This document shows positions 33,031 to 39,699 of a stretch of DNA of 39,699 nt, in pieces (positions within the stretch are counted from its first letter, which is position 1; each line of letters starts with the position of its first letter). The stretch covers positions 1-39,699 of the forward strand of contig JANYGZ010000028.1 of assembly GCA_025362235.1 (NCBI GenBank), in the 5' to 3' direction. Made by a program: the position numbers and the translations under genes. Under the pieces are notes generated by a model. It searched no databases and was not told the origin of the DNA. It saw only the letters and a program-made list of their open reading frames with translations. Origin of the DNA: Ferruginibacter sp. GTDB taxonomy: Bacteria; Bacteroidota; Bacteroidia; Chitinophagales; Chitinophagaceae.

Positions 33031-33666
33031 ATGCAGACATACGAAAAATTATTACTCGAAAATAAAGCATGGGCACAGAAGCGCATCGAAGATGATCCTG
33101 AATTTTTTGAACGGTTATCTCATTTACAAGCGCCCGATTTTTTATGGATCGGCTGTAGCGACAGTCGTGTACCTGCCAACGAAATAACCGGCACCCAGCC
33201 CGGCGAAATTTTTGTACACCGTAATATTGCCAATCTTGTAATACATACCGATGTAAACCTGCTGAGTGTTTTAGATTATGCAGTGGTACATTTAAAAGTA
33301 AAGCATGTAATTGTTTGCGGCCATTATGGTTGTGGTGGTGTTAAAGCTGCCATGAGCAATACAAGTTATAACCAGGTATTAAACATGTGGCTCAGGAATA
33401 TTAAAGATGTTTACCGCCATAACAGGCAGGAACTGAATAATATAACTGATGAGAACCTGCGTACAGACCGGCTTACAGAATTAAGTGTGATAGAACAGGT
33501 ACAGCGGCTTGCCAAAACATCCATAATTCAAAAAGCATGGAAAGAAAGAAACGCACCCGATTTGCATGGATGGGTATATGGTTTAAAAGATGGTTTAATA
33601 AATCCTGTTTATGAAATGAAGGCCAACTCAGAGATTGATCCGTTGTACGAATATCATAATTTATAA
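33031..33666 (+). CDS. Beta-class carbonic anhydrase (copy 2)
   Basis: The 211-residue protein has Cys42, Asp44, Arg46 (WIGCSDSRVPANEI) and His98, Cys101 (CGHYGCGGV), the complete beta-class site. It shares long identical blocks with copy 1 at 29.0 kb (for example GEIFVHRNIANLV and LHGWVYGLKDGL against LQDGL), but lacks the basic C-terminal tail. It probably shares a transcript with the bestrophin gene. The two paralogues, each next to a different anion transporter, suggest separate roles or conditions. Confidence 0.92.
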   Translation: MQTYEKLLLENKAWAQKRIEDDPEFFERLSHLQAPDFLWIGCSDSRVPANEITGTQPGEIFVHRNIANLVIHTDVNLLSVLDYAVVHLKVKHVIVCGHYGCGGVKAAMSNTSYNQVLNMWLRNIKDVYRHNRQELNNITDENLRTDRLTELSVIEQVQRLAKTSIIQKAWKERNAPDLHGWVYGLKDGLINPVYEMKANSEIDPLYEYHNL

Positions 33667-33745
33667 ATTACAAAAGCGATAAGAATAAATTACGTTGCGC
33701 ATTAGAACAGCGGCAATCCAATTGTTTTAGTAAAGTAAAGTTTGT

Positions 33746-34093
33746 TTAATTATTTGGCTCCCAGTCGTTGTAATTAAACCATTTCTCTTCTTTATTTTTC
33801 ATAAATTTAATTACTCGCTTATCGGGTTTTTCCCAAGTTTTTGTTTTCGGGTTATAAATTTTATAATTTTTGTTGTCATAATAAATAATTCCTTTTTTGT
33901 CGCAACTTTCTAGTAATAGTATTTTAATAAACAATTTCTCCTCGTTTCTTTCTATTATTTTTCCTTTGGCTAAACAAATGTCTTTGTCAAATTTTTCTTC
34001 TTGTTCTTTTGTTGAATACCCTAATTCGTATTTATAAATAATTGTGTCGCCTATTTCATATTCTGCAAATTCCTTTTGTTTCCTTTCTAGTTC
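33746..34093 (-). pseudogene. In-frame continuation of the DUF6794 gene beyond a TAA stop
   Basis: After the TAA of the upstream gene the same frame stays open for another 115 codons without any ATG in its first half (only a TTG at 33934). It begins ELERKQKEFAEYEIGDTIIY and reads as well-formed protein, ending KWFNYNDWEPNN. The join WEKSKK / stop / ELERKQKEF continues a charged helix, which is what a single nonsense mutation in a longer gene would leave. Alternatives are a separate gene started at the TTG, or stop-codon read-through. Either way, this segment is unlikely to be random sequence. Confidence 0.5.
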
Positions 34094-34852
34094 TTACTTT
34101 TTAGATTTTTCCCAATAGTCTTTATAGTACTGAATTTGTTCGTCAAGTTTAATAGCTTTACTGTTCAAATACCTATGGTAGCTATCTAAAATAATTCCAG
34201 ACATATCTTCTGGGTTATAAATTCCTTTATCGTTGAAAAATTTTGAAAGTCTCGAACCACCCCAAAGCTGCCAATTGTTTCTCATCCACATTCCAAACCC
34301 AAGATGAACTTTACTGGAAAAATCATCTTCTGTCAAATTTTTCACTTTTAGTTTTATGCTGTCATCCCAAAAAGAATTTATTTGATTAAAACAGTCTTCA
34401 AGATTTTGGGGTATATAAATCCCTCTTAAACTATCTGTAGTAAATTTAATTTTATCTTCCGCAGTCCATTTTTTTTCAATTTCCTGAAAAGGCTGATAGA
34501 CTAAATCTTCGTCAAATTGCTTACCTAATAAAAATCTTTTAAACGCTATTAAAATGACTTCTGTTTGGTGTGAAGAAATTCCTCTTGATTTTAAATATTT
34601 AACAATTGCAGAATTATCGTTTTCGTCACTTGTCCATTCAAAAATAGTTTTGTATTCACCGTCCCAAGGATAACTTAATCGCTTGATATCTTTATCATCA
34701 GTTATTTTAATAATTGTTTTTAAACTGTCAGGGCAATCAGAATTTAGAAACGCAATTGCTTGCTTCAAATTTTTCGGAACTTTCTTAATTTGTCCAAAAC
34801 TACTTATGATGGTGAAAAGTAAAATTGCTAATGTGTCTAGGATAATTTTCAT
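34094..34852 (-). CDS. Exported DUF6794-like protein, possibly truncated by a stop codon
   Basis: The ATG at 34852 gives MKIILDTLAILLFTIISSFG, a signal peptide; a TTG four codons upstream is less likely. The mature part of about 230 residues has IPQNLEDCFNQINSFW, GFGMWMRNNWQLWGGSRLSKFF and GIILDSYHRYLN, the pattern I associate with DUF6794, a family without known function. The protein ends in a charged helix, YYKDYWEKSKK, at a TAA after which the same frame continues for 115 codons. The full-length form would be about 368 codons. It lies upstream of nothing else on its strand; the glycosylase gene is 18 bases further upstream and reads toward it. Confidence 0.65.
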   Translation of the reverse strand: MKIILDTLAILLFTIISSFGQIKKVPKNLKQAIAFLNSDCPDSLKTIIKITDDKDIKRLSYPWDGEYKTIFEWTSDENDNSAIVKYLKSRGISSHQTEVILIAFKRFLLGKQFDEDLVYQPFQEIEKKWTAEDKIKFTTDSLRGIYIPQNLEDCFNQINSFWDDSIKLKVKNLTEDDFSSKVHLGFGMWMRNNWQLWGGSRLSKFFNDKGIYNPEDMSGIILDSYHRYLNSKAIKLDEQIQYYKDYWEKSKK

Positions 34853-34870
34853 AATAGTCAACAATTATTT

Positions 34871-35503
34871 TTATCGTTTTCTTTTACTAAGATAGCCATG
34901 CCATAAAATATAAGCTGAAATTGTTTGATAAGGTTTCCATTTTTCAGCAATTAGCCCAATCGCCTCTTTTGAAGTTTCCTTTGGTAAGCCCATGGTTTCT
35001 TTTACACTTGTAAGCAATGCAATATCACCCAGAGGAAAAACATTACAACGCTGCAATACCATCATTAAATATACATCTACACTCCAGTTACCAATACCCT
35101 TTATTTTTGTAAGTCTAGTCCTTACTGCATCATTACCCATTGTATGTAATTCCTGCAGATTAAGCCGGCCGCTTATTAATTCCTCCGCCAAATGTTTTGT
35201 GTAAATAATTTTCTGCCTGCTGAAATAACAGGCCTTCAATTCTTCGTTTGATAGTGCCAATAAATTTTGCGGAGATATTGCAATAATTTTTTTTTTCAGC
35301 TTATTAAACGCCGCCAATGCAGATGCCAGCGAAACCTGCTGTTCTAAAATAATATGAATCAATGTCTCAAAACCGGCTGCACGTTTCCACAATGGCGGAT
35401 AACCATATTTAGAAATAATTGATTGTAAGGCCGGATCTTTTATTGCTAACTCATCGCAAATAGATATAAACTTTTTATCGGTAAACCTCTGGATGGCCGG
35501 CAT
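34871..35503 (-). CDS. DNA-3-methyladenine glycosylase II (AlkA-like, HhH-GPD)
   Basis: The 210-residue protein is an HhH-GPD glycosylase without AlkA's N-terminal extra domain. It has ILEQQVSLASALAAFNKL, the helix-hairpin-helix LTKIKGIGNWSVDVY at 131-145 and the catalytic aspartate in PLGDIAL (Asp160). It removes alkylated purines from DNA as the first step of base excision repair. No iron-sulfur cysteine cluster is present, which excludes EndoIII/MutY. Its ATG lies six bases after the stop codon of the enoyl-CoA hydratase gene, so they are co-transcribed, probably without functional relation. Confidence 0.85.
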   Translation of the reverse strand: MPAIQRFTDKKFISICDELAIKDPALQSIISKYGYPPLWKRAAGFETLIHIILEQQVSLASALAAFNKLKKKIIAISPQNLLALSNEELKACYFSRQKIIYTKHLAEELISGRLNLQELHTMGNDAVRTRLTKIKGIGNWSVDVYLMMVLQRCNVFPLGDIALLTSVKETMGLPKETSKEAIGLIAEKWKPYQTISAYILWHGYLSKRKR

Positions 35504-35509
35504 GCTTCA

Positions 35510-36292
35510 CTATAAAATTTTCGGACTTATTAACGCTTTTATTTTAATTTGTTCAATAGCATTTTTTGTAAAATCGCTTAAAACCAAATTGCCGCTAATA
35601 ACAGCCTGCTTCTTTAAAAGTTCATCCCAATGTTCTGTTCCCTGCCATAACATGTTTTTAATTGCAGACATTGCAGCCGGGTTGCTCTGAGCTAAATGGT
35701 TGGCCAACCGAAAAATTGATTCGTCCATATTCTCAACTGTTTCGTGTACCTCTGCAAATAAATTTTTCCTTTTGCCCCATTCACTATTACGCCACATCGT
35801 GGAATCTATTGTAAGTGCACTAAATGCAGCTACGCCAATCTTTCGCTCCATTACCGGGCCTATCACAAAAGGGCCAATGGCTATGGAAAGTTCACTTAAT
35901 TTTATTTCGGCAGTTTGCAAAGCAATGGCATAATCGGTTGCGGCTACCAGGCCGACACCACCGCCAACACTTTTCCCTTGTATTCTGCCAATAATAAGTT
36001 TGGGGCATTTGCGCATTGTATTTATCAGGTTTGCAAAACGGCTAAAAAATGCCAATCCTTCAGATTCCTTTTTTATCGCTGCCAATTCATCAAAACTTGC
36101 ACCTCCACAAAATGTGGTTTCGCCTGCGCTTTTTAATATTATTACTCTTGTTTCTACATGGTTACCCGCCCGGTGAATTTTTTTTTCTAAGTCTTCTAAA
36201 AGCGTGCCTGGCAGGCAATTGCTTTTTGGATGAAAAAATTCAATAGTAGTAATGCCTTTGTGGGTTTCTGATTTTACATACGCTTCGTCCAT
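35510..36292 (-). CDS. Enoyl-CoA hydratase/isomerase family protein
   Basis: The 260-residue crotonase-fold protein has the oxyanion-hole regions ETTFCGGASFDELAAI and IQGKSVGGGVGLVAATDYAIA. The usual first catalytic glutamate position in the second segment is replaced by a small residue (GGGVGLV), and SIAIGPFVIG occupies the position of the second glutamate region, so it may not be a standard hydratase. In Bacteroidota such proteins occur near phenylacetate (paa) genes; paaZ lies 1.1 kb upstream, with a toxin-antitoxin-like pair between them. A role in phenylacetyl-CoA breakdown is plausible but not shown. Confidence 0.82.
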   Translation of the reverse strand: MDEAYVKSETHKGITTIEFFHPKSNCLPGTLLEDLEKKIHRAGNHVETRVIILKSAGETTFCGGASFDELAAIKKESEGLAFFSRFANLINTMRKCPKLIIGRIQGKSVGGGVGLVAATDYAIALQTAEIKLSELSIAIGPFVIGPVMERKIGVAAFSALTIDSTMWRNSEWGKRKNLFAEVHETVENMDESIFRLANHLAQSNPAAMSAIKNMLWQGTEHWDELLKKQAVISGNLVLSDFTKNAIEQIKIKALISPKIL

Positions 36293-36394
36293 AAATATTT
36301 TTTAAAATTTACACAAATGTTTTTGTTTAGTTCTGAGATACATTGTTGCAAGATAATTTTTATACTGAAACAATTGGTATCAAAAAAAGAAGGA

Positions 36395-37012
36395 TTAAAA
36401 GCTTGCTAATGCTGCATCAATTAAAAAAGCTTTAATTTCATCATCTGGCACTTCAAATCCTGGCATGTACTCCACCTGTTCCGTATAATTTATATCATCA
36501 AAATAACTTAGCTGCTTTTTAAAAAGTACAGGATTAAACACATCACTAAATAAAGCTTTTGCTTTTTTACTTATCTCTCTAACCGAATAATTATTTTTTA
36601 TTATGAAATACAGATCAACATAATCTTTCCATTTACCACGTCCTCCTAATGCAAAGGCTTTCATTGCTGCAAGAGTTAGTAAATCAGGCATCGTAAAATA
36701 ATCCTTGTACCCGGTATCTGAAACTATTTCAAAAGGAAATTCAAAAAAAGTAATTTTTACTTCATTAAGTATAAAATGGATTTGGTCTGGCAACGAGATA
36801 ATTATTGTTGATTTAAACCCAGATTGCGACACTTGCTTTTTAATGCCTATGCTATTAATTTTTTCAAAAGTGAATAAATCAAAATCAATTGAGTTTCTGT
36901 GGCCAATATGAAAAGCAATAGCCGTTCCTCCAACCAAAAAATATTTTTTTTTATACTTCTTAATAAATGGAAGCAATTCAACCTGTTTATCACTTAAGAT
37001 TTCATCATGCAT
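36395..37012 (-). CDS. AbiEii/AbiGii-family nucleotidyltransferase, second module
   Basis: I choose the ATG at 37012 (MHDEILSDKQVELL) over a TTG three codons upstream. The 205-residue protein carries YFLVGGTAIAFHIGHR and SIDFDLFTFEK, giving the GG motif and paired aspartates of the polymerase-beta-type NTase fold. LLTLAAMKAFALGGRGKWKDYVDLYFII is the typical AbiEii follow-on. It is only distantly similar to the copy at 22.6 kb outside these motifs. It overlaps the partner gene's stop by 8 bases, the usual toxin-antitoxin coupling. Expected activity is nucleotide transfer to an RNA or protein target. Confidence 0.8.
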   Translation of the reverse strand: MHDEILSDKQVELLPFIKKYKKKYFLVGGTAIAFHIGHRNSIDFDLFTFEKINSIGIKKQVSQSGFKSTIIISLPDQIHFILNEVKITFFEFPFEIVSDTGYKDYFTMPDLLTLAAMKAFALGGRGKWKDYVDLYFIIKNNYSVREISKKAKALFSDVFNPVLFKKQLSYFDDINYTEQVEYMPGFEVPDDEIKAFLIDAALASF

Positions 37013-37286
37013 ATTTAGCAAAATATAGTTTAAAATAATTTTTTGCTAAGCTTGTGTAATTATTAGCAACTCTTTCAGAGGTATTTATTTGATTTTGAAA
37101 AACAGTGCTAACTTCTTTTATTCCGACAATCCTAAATAACTCTTTTATACTATCCTCCTCAGCATAATTCAAAAAAAATTCCACCACTATAGGCAAGGGC
37201 AGGTTCTCCTTTTCACTGTCTTTCGAATACCAGAATAAGTGTGCGTTTTTCCGGATTAGCGCTTTTAATTCAGGAGAATTTTCCAT
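37005..37286 (-). CDS. Small partner of the second AbiEii-type module
   Basis: The ATG at 37286 (MENSPELKALIRKNAHLFWY) is preferred to a TTG two codons upstream, and TAnnTTTG boxes lie just before it. The 93-residue helical protein shows LFWYSKDSEKENL, PIVVEFFLNYAEEDSIKELF and a final NYFKLYFAKYA. It has the size and position of the 22.4 kb partner but a different sequence, so the two modules have different partner families. By analogy it is the antitoxin or regulator. Confidence 0.7.
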   Translation of the reverse strand: MENSPELKALIRKNAHLFWYSKDSEKENLPLPIVVEFFLNYAEEDSIKELFRIVGIKEVSTVFQNQINTSERVANNYTSLAKNYFKLYFAKYA

Positions 37287-37289
37287 ACC

Positions 37290-37305
37290 CAAATATACAA
37301 AATTA
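37290..37305 (-). promoter_or_regulatory. Two adjacent -7-like boxes before the second AbiEii module
   Basis: The minus strand has TAATTTTG (37305-37298) directly followed by TATATTTG (37297-37290), both exact TAnnTTTG matches, immediately before the start codon. No -33 TTG is found, and the second box is too close to the ATG to be used for a leader; only the first is likely. Confidence 0.35.
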
Positions 37306-37379
37306 ACCGCTTTTACTGTTGGCTTTTATGCGGCATCCCGGTAAAAAAGTGTACAGAATTATACTATTTTTTTTTATTG

Positions 37380-39455
37380 CTAAACCAATTTTTTAGCTAC
37401 CATGGTCAGTATAGTTGCCGCACCCACAATTTCGTTTGTTTCATCTATCATTTCCACATACCATTTCACAATTCCCTTATCAATATCGTCACCTCTTTTT
37501 TTGTCTTCTGGTTTCTCTACAATCCTTTTATCGTTAGGTAATTTTTCTTTACAGGTAAACCGAATATGTATCTCACTGCCCGGATAAACAGGTTTTGTAA
37601 ACCGTAATTCGTCAATGCCATAATTTAACAATACTGGATTTTTGTGAGAGCCATCTACAAACAAACCTGCGCCAATGCTCATAATAAAATAACCATGGGC
37701 TACCTGTTGCTCAAACATGGTGCCTTCAAAATTGGTGTTAGTATTGTGAGCATAAAAATGATCGCCGCTTAAGTTGGCAAATGCATCAATGTCTTCACTG
37801 GTAATTGTTCTTGCTGCTGTAGTAATCTGATCCCCAATCTGCAATTCTTCAAAATATTTTTTAAAGGGGTGCTTGCCTGGGTTATTGCCTTTTGCATGTG
37901 GTTGGTAAATATTGGTAATGGCTGTAATGGTTGAGGGAGAGCCCTGAATGGCTGTGCGCTGCAGATAATGTTTTACACCACGCAGGCCGCCCATTTCTTC
38001 GCCTCCACCTGCACGGCCCGGACCGCCATGTACCAATAAAGGCAGGGGCGATCCGTGGCCGGTACTTTCTTTGGCGCATTCATTATTCAACACCAAAATA
38101 CGGCCATGGTGTGTTGCAGCACTGATTACATATTTCTTCGCAACAGCATTATCAGCAGTTACAATGGAAGAGCACAAACTGCCTTTTCCCATTTTACTTA
38201 ATTCAATAGCCTCCTCTAAATTTTTATACGGCATAATGGTGCTCACTGGTCCAAATGCCTCCACACTATGTACTTCCTGCGATGCAAATGGTTTGTCATT
38301 CATCAATAATACAGGAGAGAGGAAAGCCCCATTAACTGCATCTGCATCTACCAGCTCCACACTATCCAGCGAGCCATAAACAATTTGTGAAGATGCTAAT
38401 AATTTTTGTACCTGTTCCTTCACTTCATTGCGTTGTGCCTGCCCCGCTAATGAACCCATGCGCACTTTTTCATTTAAAGGATTGCCTATAACCGTTTGGG
38501 CCAATGATACGGCAATGGCCTTCCACAAATCTTCCATTTTATTTTCGGGTACAAATATGCGGCGTATGCCGGTACATCTTTGCCCGGCTTTTAATGTCAT
38601 TTCTTTGCGTACTTCTTTTACAAAAATATTCCACTCCGGTTTGTCCGGTGTTACATCCTCTCCCAATACAATACAGTTTAAACTATCTGCCTCCATGGTA
38701 AAGGGAACAGACTCTTGTAAAATATGCGGATTGGATTTTAGCATAAGCCCCGTAGATGCCGAGCCCGTAAAAGTTACCACATCCTGGCTGGTAACGTGGT
38801 CCAGTAAATCACCTGCACTACCGCATATCAATTGCAACGCTCCTTCAGGTAATATTTTGGAAGCGATAATTTCTTTTACAAAAGCTTCTGCTAAGTAACT
38901 GGTGACTGTAGCCGGTTTTACAATGGCAGGCATTCCTGCCAATAAATTCACCGCAATTTTTTCCAGCATTCCCCAAACCGGAAAGTTAAATGCATTTATA
39001 TGAATTGCTACACCCTCTTTGGGTACAAGGATATGGGTACCCATAAAAGTATTTTGCAGGCTCAGGTTATGGCTTTCTCCATCAATACAAAATGTTTCAT
39101 CCGGCAATTTCCTGCGTAAAGAGGCATTTGCGAAAAGGTTGCCGATTCCTCCTTCTATATCTACCCAGCTATCAGCTTTGGTGGCTCCTGTCTGGTAACT
39201 TATTTGGTAAAATTTTTCAAGATGGTTTCTTAAATGCATCGCCAATGCTTTCAGCATATTTCCCCTTTCGTGAAAAGTCATTTTGCGTAAAGCCGGGTTG
39301 CCCACTGTTCTTGCATAATTGGTAATGGAGGCAAAATCCAATCCCTTTGTTGTGGCTGTGGCGATAGCGTCTCCTGTTACTGCATTGTATAATTGCTGCC
39401 CATCCCCATCGCCTGTTATCCAGTTACCGGTAATATAATTACCTAATTTATTCAT
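37380..39455 (-). CDS. paaZ: Bifunctional PaaZ: aldehyde dehydrogenase plus MaoC-type hydratase
   Basis: The 691-residue protein has two domains. Residues 1 to about 520 are an aldehyde dehydrogenase (INAFNFPVWG, the glutamate in FTMEADSLNC, the cysteine in KAGQRCTGIRRIFV). Residues about 535-690 are a MaoC-like hot-dog domain with the hydratase motif SGDHFYAHN and VAHGYFIMSIG. This fusion defines PaaZ, which opens the oxepin-CoA ring with the hydratase domain and oxidises the resulting semialdehyde in aerobic phenylacetate degradation. Domain order and length are as in E. coli PaaZ. The remaining paa genes are not in the window; they may lie beyond the right edge. Confidence 0.93.
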   Translation of the reverse strand: MNKLGNYITGNWITGDGDGQQLYNAVTGDAIATATTKGLDFASITNYARTVGNPALRKMTFHERGNMLKALAMHLRNHLEKFYQISYQTGATKADSWVDIEGGIGNLFANASLRRKLPDETFCIDGESHNLSLQNTFMGTHILVPKEGVAIHINAFNFPVWGMLEKIAVNLLAGMPAIVKPATVTSYLAEAFVKEIIASKILPEGALQLICGSAGDLLDHVTSQDVVTFTGSASTGLMLKSNPHILQESVPFTMEADSLNCIVLGEDVTPDKPEWNIFVKEVRKEMTLKAGQRCTGIRRIFVPENKMEDLWKAIAVSLAQTVIGNPLNEKVRMGSLAGQAQRNEVKEQVQKLLASSQIVYGSLDSVELVDADAVNGAFLSPVLLMNDKPFASQEVHSVEAFGPVSTIMPYKNLEEAIELSKMGKGSLCSSIVTADNAVAKKYVISAATHHGRILVLNNECAKESTGHGSPLPLLVHGGPGRAGGGEEMGGLRGVKHYLQRTAIQGSPSTITAITNIYQPHAKGNNPGKHPFKKYFEELQIGDQITTAARTITSEDIDAFANLSGDHFYAHNTNTNFEGTMFEQQVAHGYFIMSIGAGLFVDGSHKNPVLLNYGIDELRFTKPVYPGSEIHIRFTCKEKLPNDKRIVEKPEDKKRGDDIDKGIVKWYVEMIDETNEIVGAATILTMVAKKLV

Positions 39456-39480
39456 ATGACAAAAGTGTTAAGTTTTTAGC

Positions 39481-39621
39481 CTAAGAAATTGAATCAATTA
39501 TTTTTAATTTTAATTCCTCAGAATAATCTTCTTCATAAATTATTGAAGTTATAATTTCAAATGGCTTTGTTGCATGAATGTGAGTGTGGATAAGTTTTAT
39601 TATTTCGAAAAAGGTTGAATG
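39481..39621 (-). pseudogene. Short protein-like remnant upstream of paaZ
   Basis: On the minus strand a frame of 46 codons without a start reads FFEIIKLIHTHIHATKPFEI and ends EELKLKIIDSIS before TAG. It has protein-like composition with an acidic patch. A second minus frame, open to the window edge, ends at a TAA at 39600 and could be the shifted upstream part. It may be the end of a decayed or frameshifted gene; chance cannot be excluded in AT-rich DNA. Confidence 0.22.
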
Positions 39622-39699
39622 TTACCCACACGGGTTAAAATAAAGGATATAGTTAAGTTATTTAGTTGTTGCGAAACAATTGCTAACAAAAAACTACAT

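Overview
This window comes from a member of the Bacteroidota, most likely the Chitinophagaceae or a close relative. The evidence is AT-rich intergenic DNA, several upstream regions with the Bacteroidota sigma-factor -7 box TAnnTTTG (dnaN, rhlE, fabG, an aldo/keto reductase gene and others), no clear Shine-Dalgarno sequences, and typical families (GH97, RhlE with an RG-rich tail, DUF6794, bifunctional PaaZ). I see no tRNA, rRNA or CRISPR array, and no complete insertion sequence.

Layout. 1-3.9 kb: the end of an S41 protease gene, an omega-amidase-type nitrilase, and a tightly coupled two-gene module (a SocA/Panacea-like plus DUF488 fusion and an unknown 273-residue protein) between imperfect ~60-bp direct repeats. 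4.2-9.2 kb: exported or periplasmic catabolic genes (Tat-signal Gfo/Idh/MocA oxidoreductase, S1 sulfatase, aldo/keto reductase, exported ABM-fold protein). 9.2-15.2 kb: housekeeping genes (rhlE, SPFH protein, dnaN, recX, acyl-lipid desaturase), a dispersed GC-rich hairpin repeat in two inverted copies, and a probable 43-residue gene with a consensus promoter. 15.3-21.4 kb: five minus-strand genes that fit a gamma-glutamylated amino-alcohol pathway. 21.5-28.8 kb: a lipoprotein with a degenerate AAA domain, an AbiEii-type nucleotidyltransferase module, DinB, SnoaL-like, GH97, Bcr/CflA transporter and fabG. 29.0-33.7 kb: an inorganic-carbon cluster (SulP transporter with beta-carbonic anhydrase; bestrophin with a second beta-carbonic anhydrase). 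33.7-39.7 kb: a DUF6794 gene apparently split by a stop codon, an AlkA-type glycosylase, an enoyl-CoA hydratase, a second AbiEii-type module and paaZ.

The most interesting system is the operon at 15.3-21.4 kb. It combines an ethanolamine-type APC permease, a glutamine-synthetase-like ligase, an iron-dependent alcohol dehydrogenase, a PuuD-like class I amidotransferase hydrolase and an aldehyde dehydrogenase. Read together, it suggests uptake of ethanolamine or a similar amino alcohol, gamma-glutamylation of the amine, two oxidations of the alcohol to an acid, and hydrolysis to glutamate plus glycine (or a homologue). This would need neither ethanolamine ammonia-lyase nor a microcompartment. 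It resembles the Puu putrescine pathway, with an alcohol dehydrogenase in place of the amine oxidase PuuB. The substrate is inferred, not shown.
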